A DNA stretch of 54,507 bases from NORP240 sp942492445 (GTDB lineage Bacteria; Pseudomonadota; Gammaproteobacteria; Pseudomonadales; Pseudohongiellaceae), in contig CALOEW010000077.1 of assembly GCA_942492445.1 (NCBI GenBank), positions 1 through 54,507 of the forward strand, in the 5' to 3' direction. Shown piece after piece: positions 45,013 through 53,887 of the stretch (position 1 is its first letter; each line of letters begins with the position of its first letter). The position numbers and the translations under genes are program-made. Under the pieces are notes generated by a model that was not told where the DNA came from, searched no databases, and saw only the letters and a list, made by a program, of their open reading frames with translations.

Positions 45013-45915
45013 TCATTTTTTGCTTAACGGGCGGAATAAAACGATAGGCCCTTTGGCGAGTTGCGCACTGTCTGCGATCTCAAGGCGGTCTCTTTTTATC
45101 ATTCCTTTCACCTGTTCGATATATTCTTCTCCTTTTTCTGAATAACTAACGAGAAAATCCGCAAGTTTGGCACCATCCAACAGTTTATTGGCCTTTCTCA
45201 TTTCTGCTCTGGCCTTTCTGAATTGAGCGTATGATGGATGCGTATTCAAGTTCAGACAATACGCGTTAAGCGATTCACGGGGATCCGGAAAAGCAGCCAG
45301 CCGCGCATCACTCCCTTTGGCCTTGATTCCGCCGCTGGTGGTCCATTGGCCAAACATGGCATTTCCCTCCTTGGCAAAGCGCGAGCGCCCCCAGCCACTC
45401 TCTATGGCTGACTGTACCAATGCCAGAGACGGTGGAATGGCATCCACCCTAATCATTAATTCCCTCAGCTGTTCGTCGGTAAACGATGCTTTATCTTCGG
45501 CAACTTTATACGTCGACATCATTTGGGTCAGCCACTGCCTGTCTTTTTGACTCATTTTACTCAGCTTCAAAGTCGACAGCTTTTGACGGTCGTTGAGAAT
45601 CGATTCATTGACCTGAAGGATAGCAGACGCCCCGGCGCGAAAAAAAACCGACTTTTTCAGCGGAACGGATGTATCCTCTTCCCAGTTTTTCGGTATATGC
45701 GTGAATCGAAAACGGGGTATCGCATTGAGGATGTCCGGGTTGGCTGCGACGTTGTAGCCGATGCTGTCAAAATAGTTGCCCAGTTGTTCTGTGCTACTCA
45801 CCTCGACAACAATTTCTTTTCCCTTTGCCAAGACCGCCGTTGAACTCATCAGAATGACCAGGCAGGTTGTCGACAAAACGGCGGCGATGAAAAGCAGGCT
45901 CATACATTGTTTCAT
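45013..45915 (-). CDS. Bax-like glucosaminidase (peptidoglycan hydrolase)
   Basis: The 300-residue protein has a signal peptide (about 5-30, ending TAVLAKGK). The glucosaminidase domain shows 'RVDAIPPSLALVQSAIESGWG', with the catalytic Glu in A-I-E-S-G-W-G, followed by 'FAKEGNAMFGQWTT' and 'YCLNLNTHPSYAQFRKAR'. These are the hallmarks of Bax/FlgJ-type N-acetylglucosaminidases. It should cleave the glycan strands of the cell wall in the periplasm. The start codon overlaps the stop of a short upstream frame in an ATGA arrangement, and the coiled-coil gene follows immediately. Confidence 0.85.
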   Translation of the reverse strand: MKQCMSLLFIAAVLSTTCLVILMSSTAVLAKGKEIVVEVSSTEQLGNYFDSIGYNVAANPDILNAIPRFRFTHIPKNWEEDTSVPLKKSVFFRAGASAILQVNESILNDRQKLSTLKLSKMSQKDRQWLTQMMSTYKVAEDKASFTDEQLRELMIRVDAIPPSLALVQSAIESGWGRSRFAKEGNAMFGQWTTSGGIKAKGSDARLAAFPDPRESLNAYCLNLNTHPSYAQFRKARAEMRKANKLLDGAKLADFLVSYSEKGEEYIEQVKGMIKRDRLEIADSAQLAKGPIVLFRPLSKK

Positions 45916-46109
45916 TTAACGACCCTTTCTAATTGATTTATGAATTTACCATTTTCCGTTACACAGCATCGGTGAAGTTCGTAAACGGTGTCAGAAATTG
46001 ATAGTTTCCATGTCAGGAAAAATTTAATCGGTTTAGAATCACCAATGTTCTCCTCTGGTGTCCTCTCTGCCAACAACATCCTTCCATCAAAAAGAATGGT
46101 CCGCGTCAA
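45912..46109 (-). CDS. small uncharacterised protein coupled to the glucosaminidase gene
   Basis: This minus-strand frame ends with TGA at 45912-45914 inside the start codon of the glucosaminidase gene (ATGA). That is typical of translationally coupled genes and is the main reason to call it. The 65-residue product runs through 'KPIKFFLTWKLSISDTVYEL' and ends 'KFINQLERVVK'. The start given is a TTG; an internal ATG lies ten codons further on, and the frame is open upstream to about 46170, so the N-terminus is uncertain and may be hidden by an indel. It matches no family that I know. Confidence 0.45.
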   Translation of the reverse strand: MTRTILFDGRMLLAERTPEENIGDSKPIKFFLTWKLSISDTVYELHRCCVTENGKFINQLERVVK

Positions 46110-46146
46110 TCGATGGCAACTAAGCGTGTCATCTTCATCTCCGCGC

Positions 46147-46686
46147 CTAACGATTGTCGCTGACCGGTATTACCGCATCAGGGGCTTGAATCCCCGTAAT
46201 TCCCTGCCTTGGGACCACGACGAGAGACATGGCCACTTTGTCCTCGATGGGCATGGCGGACATGGTTTCCATGGCCAGCACTTCCGCCACCCCGTTTTTC
46301 ACCTTCACCTTGCCAATGCGAACGCGATTATAAAACTGCGTGTTGCGCACAAAGAGCACCAGTTCGACGCGAAAATCGATCTTCTGAACCGCTTCTCCCG
46401 GCTTGAAGGCGCTGCAGACAGCTTCGAACGTTTCGGCGTCACCGATATAGCCAACCGGCTGTTCCCGCTGATCTTCCGGCAGCAAATCGAGGCGGGCCAC
46501 CGGATAGTCGCCTTGCCAGGATTGCAGGATGTTGGCCTCGCCATCGACGATCGGTGAGTGTTCGGCCAGCATGCCAACCTCTTTTTGGCCATCGGGTACG
46601 GTTCCGGCGCAACCACCGGTGATGGCAACGCACGCCACGATCTGAAAGCTCTTGGCCAGCCACTTGGTCTACAGCCTGATCATCAT
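46147..46686 (-). pseudogene. lipoprotein of unknown function with an amber codon in its signal peptide
   Basis: The best start is ATG 46686, with GGAGG upstream. It reads M-M-I-R-L and then TAG (46669-46671), continuing in the same frame with 'TKWLAKSFQIVACVAITGGC'. This is a complete lipoprotein signal whose lipobox is ITGGC. The mature part of about 150 residues includes 'PVARLDLLPEDQREQPVGYI' and 'KIDFRVELVLFVRNTQFYNR', beta-rich, ending 'AVIPVSDNR'. Translation as read must begin after the stop (46638, MACVAITGGC), leaving a crippled signal. A point error or mutation is most likely. Function unknown. Confidence 0.55.
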
Positions 46687-46702
46687 CTGAAAAACCTCCA
46701 TT

Positions 46703-47332
46703 TTATGGATTGTTCAACTGCTCTGACTTCTCGATCTTTAGCTGCCACATGGCTTCTCCCGGATATAAACCATAAACCAGTTTTCGTATCCCGCCGGTCG
46801 GGTTTTTATTGGTGTCGCCCTGGTTATATATGGGAAAAATTCTGATCAGCTTCTGACCCTCTATCCTGAAGGTATCGTGTCCCATGTATCCCTCGAAATT
46901 TACATCGCCATCTTGTATTTCGGGGAAATGGATCATCGACAAACTTTTGTCTTTATTGGAAGCCAAGCCCAATACCGTTCCATAGCTGCCGGAACCCGCT
47001 GATGTCGTGATGATGTATATCTCGTCAAAGCCGTTACCGTCGATATCGGCCACGAATACATATGAAATGGGATCCCGGTCTTGGTATATTTCCCGAAAAT
47101 GGTGCTTCAAATCCATGGTGCTGATCTCGATCGTGCTGAGGCTCTGACCGACCGGGTGGGTTTCCGATATGGTGATCGATTTACCGGTCTTTGTCTTATA
47201 CGCTTTGGTCACACCGGGCGAGGTATTGCGGGTATGCGCGCAGGATGTCAAACCGACCGCTGCAACCGACATGGCGAAAACAAGGATGATGACCGACAGC
47301 GGCCCTATCCTTTTGTGTTCTGCAAGGCCCAT
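46703..47332 (-). CDS. lipoprotein of unknown function
   Basis: I start at ATG 47332, which gives a signal peptide with lipobox VGLTSC (about 31); upstream residues do not fit a signal. The mature part has about 175 residues. Its middle, 'YVFVADIDGNGFDEIYIITT', carries a D-x-D-x-N-G-x-D calcium-loop motif, as in FG-GAP/VCBS-type or PliI-like proteins. This is followed by 'GYMGHDTFRIEGQKLIRIFP' and 'GGIRKLVYGLYPGEAMWQLK'. Such proteins are periplasmic and beta-rich. It lies 16 bp upstream of the amber-containing lipoprotein gene and may share its transcript. Confidence 0.65.
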   Translation of the reverse strand: MGLAEHKRIGPLSVIILVFAMSVAAVGLTSCAHTRNTSPGVTKAYKTKTGKSITISETHPVGQSLSTIEISTMDLKHHFREIYQDRDPISYVFVADIDGNGFDEIYIITTSAGSGSYGTVLGLASNKDKSLSMIHFPEIQDGDVNFEGYMGHDTFRIEGQKLIRIFPIYNQGDTNKNPTGGIRKLVYGLYPGEAMWQLKIEKSEQLNNP

Positions 47333-47451
47333 TTCATTCACTTTCAGGGTATAATGCCCCGCCGCTTGCGGTGGGATCATTCATTGTTTGCCTGTGTAAT
47401 AATCACTACTGTCGTTGAGCGACTTTACCTTTTCTCGTTCTCCATTTGAAA

Positions 47452-48832
47452 TCATTTCAACTTCTCCGCCTTGGGGGCCTGCCAGGTTTCCATCTTCTCC
47501 AAGTCCGGGACGTAGATCCGCAGGATGGGGCCGATGCTCTCGTCCTCGCGTTCGATGGGCAGCCAATTCTCTTCCGGAACGCCTTTTGGTTTCTGCGACG
47601 CAATATAGATCGCGATGCCGCCGTCCTTGTCGAGCTTCATGCCGGCGTTCTCGCCTACGCTGTACTTCTTGCGATCGTTGGGAATGAAAAAGCCGTTCTC
47701 GAGGTCGTAGAGGGTGAGCGACCAGAACACGTCGGTGGGGGGGAGTTCTTCCGTCGTCATGCGTATCACATAGTCGTTCATGGCGTTCATTTGCTTGCCG
47801 TCGGCTGTGGCGACGACGGGATAGACCGCCTCGGTGGCCGGCAGGCCGATTGGTCCGAGAATGGACTGGAAGAGCAACAGCTCCAAGGTCATCTTGCCCT
47901 TGGGCAGGAACTTGCCGAAGCGTTCCTTTTTGTAGAACGCCTTGTCCGTGGCCTTGGCCATCTCTTCGATGAAGATCCGCTCGCTGGCCTTACGGATCTT
48001 CGCGCCATCGATCTTCACCACCTTGGCGGCATCGTAGGGCTGGGCCGGCACGACACCGAGCGGCTCGTAAGCGGCCAACAGCTTGCGGTCGAGTTCCTCG
48101 TTCGGGTCGAAGGTGGTGTGGTTGAAGACGAACTGCATGACTTCGAGCAGGTTGTTCTCGAAGATGTCCGCGTCCCTCTGGCCGACTGGAGGGGACTTGA
48201 GGTCATCGATCGGCTTGGCCTTGTCCTCCGCGGAATTCCGAAAGGGTGGTGATCTTCACCTGTTCCATCTGTCCGACGATGCGTTTGAAGCGCTCCTGAT
48301 CCTTGGCATGGGGCATGATACGCAGCACCGCCGAGATGAAGTCACCGGTGGTCTCGAAAAGCCGGTCGACTCCCTTGACCGGCTCGCCGTTGTAGCCCTC
48401 GGTACGCTTGGTGTAGAACAGCATTTTCTCGGGCTTCTTGAAGTCGCCCAGGCGCGTCGCCATTGGCACGTTCACGTAGTGATCGTAGCCGGTGACCATC
48501 AGCGAGACGTAATCCGAGTCGAAGGCGGGCATCGCGAGGATCACCGGGTCCTTTCGCAGATCGAGCAGCGCCGAGATATAGAGCGTGTCGTTATTGGGGC
48601 GCGCGATCTCCCGCATCGTGTGATCCTTCAGCTTAGTGTCGGCATCCACCGTGTTCCAGCCGCCCTGCTTGAGCGCGAACTTGTTGTTCACGTTATACAT
48701 GGCGACATACTGATAGGAACGGCGGACGAGGTTGTCGATTTCAGCGTCGCCGAGTTCAGCTGCTGACGCCACTGTCGTCGTGACCAGTATGGCGGTTGCG
48801 ACTAAGATGAATAACTTCGCTGGTGATTTCAT
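47452..48832 (-). pseudogene. exported DUF1254/DUF1214 protein, one frameshift
   Basis: ATG 48832 behind GAGGAACCG starts a signal peptide ending TTTVASAAEL. The first frame carries the DUF1254 part: 'QGGWNTVDADTKLKDHTMRE', 'RPNNDTLYISALLDLRKDPV' and 'YDHYVNVPMATRLGDFKKPE'. It stops at 48203. Near 48233 the neighbouring frame gives 'NSAEDKAKPIDDLKSPPVGQ' and leads into the DUF1214 part: 'FLPKGKMTLELLLFQSILGP', 'LPPTDVFWSLTLYD' and 'IAIYIASQKPKGVPEENWLP'. The whole would have about 460 residues, the usual length. The family's function is not established. The break is a single indel. Confidence 0.82.
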
Positions 48833-48893
48833 CGGTTCCTCTTTCTTTAGGGGTCCCATGTTCTGGAATTGTCGCCCTCCCGATAACGAAGCG

Positions 48894-49888
48894 TCAATCC
48901 TCCAGCGGCGGTACCATATAGTTTTTGGCCGGCCGGAACTTATCGAACATATCGAATATTTGCGCAATTTGGTCCTTATTGCCCGCTGCATTCACTTTTC
49001 CGGAGTCAATGGCGTCTTTTAAAGACATCTCACTCAGGTAAAGCCCAACCCAGGTTTCTGAATCTACATTTAAGACAAAGTCCGATTCCCGGAAATAATC
49101 GGCAGGCACTGGAATGTATTCGGCAATGCCGCGACGCACGTGAAGTGCTACCGCGTGATTGCCTTTATCGGTAAATACGAATTCAACAACTTTGTCGGTG
49201 TTCTCGCTCTTTTTGGGATCGATCCGCACCCGGAAAAAATTAACGAATGTTTCCGGTGATCCGGCAATGATTTCAGAACCTGGAGGAATGAGTTTCGGGT
49301 AAGTTACTTTACCCTCAAGCGCCAGGGCTTCGGTCATTAAAAAGGCACGGGCAATGGAGCCGGTGGTGCGATAGGCCATCTGTCGCAGCAATTCAGCTTT
49401 CAGGTTTCTCACTTCCTTATTTTCAGGTTCCAGCAGATAAACATATTGAATGACCTGCGCGCCCCAGAAAAATTCCTTTTTATCCAGCGCCGACTTGGCT
49501 GCGCTAACCACCTTGTCTTTGCCGCCCATCAGCAGAACCATTCGCGCGGCCTCGTCTTTCGGATTATCCAGAAGTGCGCCGCCACCCATGGCATAATGGG
49601 AATGGCTGTATATGATCACTTTGACCGGCTTGTCACTGATCTTTTTAATGGCGTCGCGGATGTGTTCCGCCTCCTCTTTGGTATCACCCGTGTCATAAAC
49701 AATCAGGCCGTCTTTCGCTTCAATTACGGTGGTATTGGCCAGCGAATACCCCCCCCGATGCACCAGACACCATCGGTCAGTTCTTCGGTGGTGGGTTCGA
49801 GATATAGAATCCGAGCGCCTGTCTTCAATACCTCTTCCCTGATAACGGCGCCGTTAGGGGCCTTTGTGAGATTGACCTGCCCACCCAT
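48894..49888 (-). pseudogene. alkyl-sulfatase-like MBL protein with large internal deletion and frameshift
   Basis: ATG 49888 opens 'MGGQVNLTKAPNGAVIREEV' and reaches 'TDGVWCIGG'. A G8 run on the coding strand (49749-49756) shifts the frame, after which 'YSLANTTVIEAKDGLIVYD' continues. This N-terminal MBL part and the C-terminal part ('DKKEFFWGAQVIQYVYLLEP', 'RQMAYRTTGSIARAFLMTEA', then an SCP2-like end) match SdsA-type alkyl sulfatases, but those enzymes have over 600 residues. Here 'IYSHSHYAMGGGALLDNP' runs straight into 'AARMVLLMGGKDKV', and the rest of the zinc site and the dimer domain, roughly 250 residues, are absent. The product cannot be active. Confidence 0.65.
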
Positions 49889-50058
49889 TTACGGAGATTG
49901 GGCGACCGAATATAGCGGATATGCGAATCCGGCGAAAATAAACTAAAAAATGAAACCTTTAAACACAAATGATATTTTCGTTAATCCTCTCCTATTCAAT
50001 GGCAATCGGCAGAGCTGAACGTTTGTGTCTATATGCATCTTTTGCGCTTAGCCATTTC

Positions 50059-50874
50059 TTACCTGAGAAAGTCCAGTAACAGGTCGCTTAGCTTGTCCGG
50101 CACATCAACCGGGATCCAGTGGCTGACCCCTTCGAGTCGTTCATATCGCCACTGGGCGTCCACAAAGGCCGCAGATCCGATCATCTGGTCCTCCGCCAGG
50201 GCGACGTCTCCGGTGCTCCATATGCCGAATACGGGTATCTTCACTCGCGGAAACTCAAATTTCCATAGCTTGGCCAAATTCGCGCGGTACCAGTTCATGC
50301 CGGCCGTCAGTCTCCCTGGCCGCGAGAGGTCTTCGATCCAGTGATCCATCTCCGGATGATCATTCACCGTCTTTCTGAAAAGAGACCAGTTGTCTGCCAT
50401 GAATACCTTTTCAGCAATACCGCCAAGTTGGAAGAAGAGCACGTACCATCCCTTCTTTTTTTGCTCGAACCCGGCCGACGCATAGGCCTTAGGGTGGCCT
50501 ACCGAAATGGCGGTATAACTTTCGAAGCGTTCCGGATAGGTTCCTGCCAGAAGCCATCCGATCATGGCCCCCCAATCGTGGGCGACCAGCCTGGCTTTTT
50601 TAATGTCCAGTGCGTCTAATACGGCAACCGCATCGTTGGCGATAAGCTCCATATCGTAATTTTCTTTCCCCTCAGGAGCCTCGGACTCGCCGAAACCACG
50701 CTGATCTGGGGCGATGACCCGATATCCGGATTGGACAAGTTGAGGCAACACCCCTCGCCACAGGTAATTGGAGTCAGGGAAACCGTGCAGCAGGAGTACA
50801 GGCTCCCCTTCACCCTCAACGAGAACGTTCAGGCTGAGCCCGTTTATTTCCATATTTGTGCCTTGAAGACTCAT
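50059..50874 (-). CDS. alpha/beta hydrolase, epoxide hydrolase/haloalkane dehalogenase-like
   Basis: The 271-residue protein starts behind GGAGGGAGAA and has no signal peptide, so it is cytoplasmic. Motifs are 'VLLLHGFPDSNYLWRGVLPQ' (H-G-x-P oxyanion turn), 'VIAPDQRGFGES', the nucleophile elbow 'LVAHDWGAMIGW' with Asp100, an acid in 'IWSTGDVALAED' and the catalytic His in 'LEGVSHWIPVDVP'. Asp as nucleophile in H-D-W-G is the mark of epoxide hydrolases and haloalkane dehalogenases; the H-G-x-P turn favours an epoxide hydrolase. The frame is intact, in contrast to its neighbours. Confidence 0.85.
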   Translation of the reverse strand: MSLQGTNMEINGLSLNVLVEGEGEPVLLLHGFPDSNYLWRGVLPQLVQSGYRVIAPDQRGFGESEAPEGKENYDMELIANDAVAVLDALDIKKARLVAHDWGAMIGWLLAGTYPERFESYTAISVGHPKAYASAGFEQKKKGWYVLFFQLGGIAEKVFMADNWSLFRKTVNDHPEMDHWIEDLSRPGRLTAGMNWYRANLAKLWKFEFPRVKIPVFGIWSTGDVALAEDQMIGSAAFVDAQWRYERLEGVSHWIPVDVPDKLSDLLLDFLR

Positions 50875-50927
50875 TTCTCCCTCCTTTTCTCAACCAAATG
50901 GGGATTAATCCCCTTGCTCACGAGCGT

Positions 50928-51208
50928 TCAAAATAGTTTGGGCAGAACAAAATTGGCCTGGAGGCGAAAGCGAAAGCCCTCAGGACCGTTTTCTGGGGAC
51001 TCTGCCCAATAGCCGACACCGGCCTGCAGGCTTATATGCAGGTCGATTCGAGTCCCCAGCCGTTGGTTTAATGCATCAAAAAATCGACCAACATGTCGCT
51101 ATAGGTACCATCAGCCCCGACGATGACTTCCGGCTCAAAGGCGTCGGTATATCCGAGCGTGATGTCCGGATGAGCCTTAAGCCATGCCTGCCATGTGGGT
51201 GTCCACGT
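50928..51208 (-). pseudogene. joined fragments: solute-binding domain start and outer-membrane transporter end
   Basis: Reading leftward, the frame ending at 51068 gives 'WQAWLKAHPDITLGYTDAFE', 'PEVIVGADGTYSDMLVDFL': the opening strand-helix-strand of a family-3 solute-binding domain, as found at the front of many sensor kinases. One base shift near 51080 continues 'FFDALNQRLGTRIDL'. This runs in frame into 'LQAGVGYWAESPENGPEGFR' and 'FRLQANFVLPKLF' and a stop at 50928. The last part is the typical C-terminal beta-strand pair of neuromedin-U-like outer-membrane transporter proteins. Two unrelated genes appear to have been joined by deletion of everything in between. Confidence 0.5.
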
Positions 51209-51340
51209 TCGTTTAAAGTTCTGAAGTAAAGGAAGCAATATCGTTTGGAAGATCAGAATAGAGTAATGTTGCACGACGTGCAAGGTTTTTGGAATGCGTT
51301 TCGGACAGGAAATGTCATCTTGGTCCTGATATGGGAGCAA

Positions 51341-51643
51341 TCGGGGAGCGGAATTCCGGAACCAGGTTCCTCAGGAATTCGATAAAAATCGATGACACTG
51401 GCGTGGTAAAATATCAAATTGCGATCAAATAGCCAACCCATACCCCACGGTTTGCAAGACGTATACTTACTGCGATAAACATTTATATTTAAGATTTCAA
51501 TATAATATGCCATATGATACAAGGTTTTGTGGCTTACTTTTTCCGTATAAAGTAAAAATTTTGGTATCCATTTTTTTCCAGAGTTATCAACATGAATTCT
51601 CAACTATGAACCAAATAAACATACAATCTTTGGAGGGAAAAAT
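51341..51643. other. AT-rich intergenic stretch
   Basis: I see no gene here; the 116-codon minus frame crossing it has no recognisable content. The stretch is clearly AT-richer than the regions to the left and probably carries the promoter of the beta-barrel gene, with AT-rich boxes between 51520 and 51600. Confidence 0.4.
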
Positions 51644-52417
51644 ATGTCCAGCGTATCGAAGAAGTTTACTTTTTGCTTTATTTGCCTATTTTCGATGTTA
51701 TTGGCACTGCCAACCATGGCGGCTGAACAAAAAGACTGGAAGCGTTTTCGCTTCGAGTTGGAAGGTGGGCCGGTCTGGCAGGCCAAAAATGATGTACGAA
51801 TTCCTGGAAACACCGGAACTGAGTTTTCGTTTAATGATTTGACAGGCAGCGGGCCCTATGCTGCTGGTCGATTTACCTTTGACTGGAATTTTTTAGAGCG
51901 GCACGGATTGCGTGTAGAAATAGCACCGCTTAGAATTGATGGCAATGGTACGTTTAATCAACCGGTGAATTTTGCAGGCACAACGTTTTCCCCTGGTACG
52001 CCAACCGAAGGCAAATACAAATTTGATACCTACCGGTTTTCCTATCGCTATCTATTTCTTAATAAAAGTTCATGGCGCATGCATGTCGGCGCTACGCTTC
52101 TGGTGCGTGATGCCAAGATAGAACTCGAGCAGACTGGCCAAAAAGCATCTGATAGTAACGTGGGCGTCGCCCCCCTATTAAACTTTTCAACAGAATGGGC
52201 CTTTGCCAGACGATGGGCAGCCATTTTCGACTTCGAAGGACTTGCTGGCGGGCCCGGCGGGGCATTCGATCTGGCGTTGAAAATACGTTACGCTCTGACT
52301 GATCGATGGAGCGTTGGAGGCGGTTACCGGATGCTGGAAGGTGGCGTCGATAGTGATGATGTATACAATTTCAGTTGGTTTAATTATGGATTCATAACCG
52401 TGGGCTATCAGTTTTAA
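51644..52417 (+). CDS. outer-membrane beta-barrel protein
   Basis: The 257-residue protein starts behind GGAGGGAAAAAT, a strong ribosome binding site. A signal peptide ends at PTMAAEQ. The mature part is made of alternating amphipathic strands separated by short turns ('FRFELEGGPVWQAKNDVRIP', 'YKFDTYRFSYRYLFLNK', 'WRMHVGATLLVRDAKIEL') and ends in an aromatic residue ('GFITVGYQF'), the assembly signal recognised by the Bam machinery. Strand count suggests an eight- to ten-stranded barrel. The ligand or function cannot be told. It is the first plus-strand gene after a long minus-strand run. Confidence 0.8.
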   Translation: MSSVSKKFTFCFICLFSMLLALPTMAAEQKDWKRFRFELEGGPVWQAKNDVRIPGNTGTEFSFNDLTGSGPYAAGRFTFDWNFLERHGLRVEIAPLRIDGNGTFNQPVNFAGTTFSPGTPTEGKYKFDTYRFSYRYLFLNKSSWRMHVGATLLVRDAKIELEQTGQKASDSNVGVAPLLNFSTEWAFARRWAAIFDFEGLAGGPGGAFDLALKIRYALTDRWSVGGGYRMLEGGVDSDDVYNFSWFNYGFITVGYQF

Positions 52418-52464
52418 ATCGTTGATCATCAGTGAGCCCTCTTGGGCCAGTGAATCTTGCGTTT

Positions 52465-52677
52465 CTATCGCCGCCCAGGCCAATAAACCGGTGTGAAGAT
52501 CAACGTGTCAAAAAGGATGGAGATGGGCAGTGTTGCTAAATTGGTTTGAACCGGAATATGGATCAGTTCTTCCCGAGATGCTGTTTTTGACAGTTTTGAC
52601 ACTACAAGCCATCTCAAAAAAAGGATATTGGTCCAAAATCGAGGCGGAGGCGAATTTTGAACCGGAGACATACTCAA
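52465..52677 (-). CDS. possible C-terminal fragment of an exported protein
   Basis: This minus-strand frame ends in 'TLPISILFDTLIFTPVYWPG' and RR. The phrase 'L-x-I-x-x-D-T-L-x-x-P' recalls the tail of YceK-like small lipoproteins. It has no good start and overlaps the upstream end of the histidine phosphatase gene, so it may be a remnant or chance. The gap 52418-52692 holds nothing else recognisable. Confidence 0.25.
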   Translation of the reverse strand: MSMSPVQNSPPPRFWTNILFLRWLVVSKLSKTASREELIHIPVQTNLATLPISILFDTLIFTPVYWPGRR

Positions 52678-52692
52678 GTATTTCGAGGATTA

Positions 52693-53278
52693 AAAATGCG
52701 TGTTATTTTGTCTCTCAGCATTGTATTGGCATTAACTGTCTTAATAGCACCATTTGACGCCCTAGCAGGCCAAAATGAGCTTGTGGATCGGATTAAGGCC
52801 GGGGGGCACATATTGATGATCCGTCACGCGATGGCACCCGGAAGCGGTGATCCTTCAAACTTCAGGATCGGTGACTGTACGACCCAGCGTAACCTCGACG
52901 ATACGGGCCGGGTGCAAGCCCAGAAAATTGGGCAATGGTTGCGCGCCAGGGGGGTCGAGTCCGCCCGTGTTTATTCCAGCCAGTGGTGCCGATGTATAGA
53001 GACAGCCGAATTGATAGGCCTGGGACCCGTGCATGAATTGAGCGCATTGAATTCATTTTATGAGCGTATTCAAGATCGAGAACCAAACATCAGGGCTTTG
53101 AAGGATTTTATTTCTCGGCAGTCAGCAGGAGGCCCTCTGATTATACTAGACTCATTTTGTGACCATTGGTGCGATGACTGGTAAAAGCGTTGCTTCTGGC
53201 GAAGGCATTTTGTTGGAGCTTCGTAAAAATGCATCTTATACCGTTGTCGGCTATCTTGATTTTGGAACAGAGAACTGA
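52693..53278 (+). pseudogene. exported histidine phosphatase, one frameshift
   Basis: ATG 52693 behind CGAGGA starts a signal peptide ending FDALAGQ. The branch-1 histidine phosphatase motif is 'ILMIRHAMAPGSGDP' with the phospho-accepting His in R-H. 'DDTGRVQAQKIGQWLRARG' and 'VYSSQWCRCIETAELIG' (second arginine in C-R-C-x-E-T-A) follow. The frame ends wrongly at 53184 after 'PLIIL'. A one-base shift near 53148-53151 gives 'THFVTIGAMTGKSVASGEG' and 'YTVVGYLDFGTEN', with the second catalytic His in T-H-F-V and a stop at 53276-53278. The intact product of about 195 residues would be a periplasmic phosphatase. Confidence 0.8.
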
Positions 53279-53380
53279 AGGCGCAATACCTATTTATCCG
53301 AGCGAACAGCATGGCTGAGATGGCTCAAACGAACCGGTTATTCCTGCCCGGATTATAGGTGCAGATAGTGCTGCACCATT

Positions 53381-53590
53381 TCAGGGACCGTTGAGGTGGA
53401 TGCCCGACGGATTCGGCAGGTAAAGACGGCGGCATTCCGTCAGGGACAGGTGGGCCGTCATGGTACCGACTTCCAATTCATCCCGGGTATGCGGATGGGG
53501 TTCGTCGGCATCGATATAGGGTTCAATTTGGCCAAGCGCTGGTAGTACTGCCGCCGGGCATCAGTGGGCGGGCCTGATCGGTTCTAGATC
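53381..53590 (-). pseudogene. unidentified gene fragment with a frameshift
   Basis: Reading leftward, one frame gives 'PPTDARRQYYQRLA'; about one base later the next frame gives 'QIEPYIDADEPHPHTRDELE' and 'VGTMTAHLSLTECRRLYLPN', then 'PSGIHLNGP' and a stop at 53381. The two parts join naturally near 53535, and composition is that of a real protein. I do not recognise the family and see no start. It lies directly downstream of the MoaD-like gene on the same strand. Confidence 0.35.
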
Positions 53591-53652
53591 TACCAAGGAA
53601 CCTGGTTGTTTGACAAGGTTCTTCGGAATCTAATCTGAAAAGTGGACCGCGC

Positions 53653-53887
53653 TCACATGCCCCCCCTGCTGGGGCCAAGCCAACCCGGTCGCCATCGGAC
53701 AACACTGCTTCGAGATCCGTAATGCGGCTGTTGACGAACGCAATCTTAACATCCTCACGAGCAATGCCTGCCCCGCGATTAGGTCTCCGACAGTTTGTCC
53801 TTCATCCAATTGGTAGGGGGTGCTGGCATTGTAGTCACATGCGTCGAGGTTCACTAAAGTTAAAAAGCATTTTAGATTTATTTTCAT
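53653..53887 (-). pseudogene. MoaD/ThiS-like sulfur-carrier protein, two frameshifts
   Basis: ATG 53887 sits behind GAGGAG. The product starts 'MKINLKCFLTLVNLDACDYN' and 'YQLDEGQTVGDLIA', the beta-grasp opening of MoaD/ThiS-like carriers. The frame then breaks near 53775. The next frame reads 'AGIAREDVKIAFVNSRITDL' and 'LSDGDRVGLAPA'. A second break near 53666, in a G6 run, hides the expected ending 'GGM' followed by TGA at 53653-53655. The Gly-Gly terminus is where sulfur is loaded. In anaerobes such proteins often stand beside tungsten-dependent aldehyde oxidoreductase genes, which are not seen here. The intact protein would have about 77 residues. Confidence 0.65.

Noticed and set aside
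46669..46671. TAG as a pyrrolysine codon
   Set aside because: It lies in a signal peptide, there is no pyl gene in the window, and the block is full of sequence errors.
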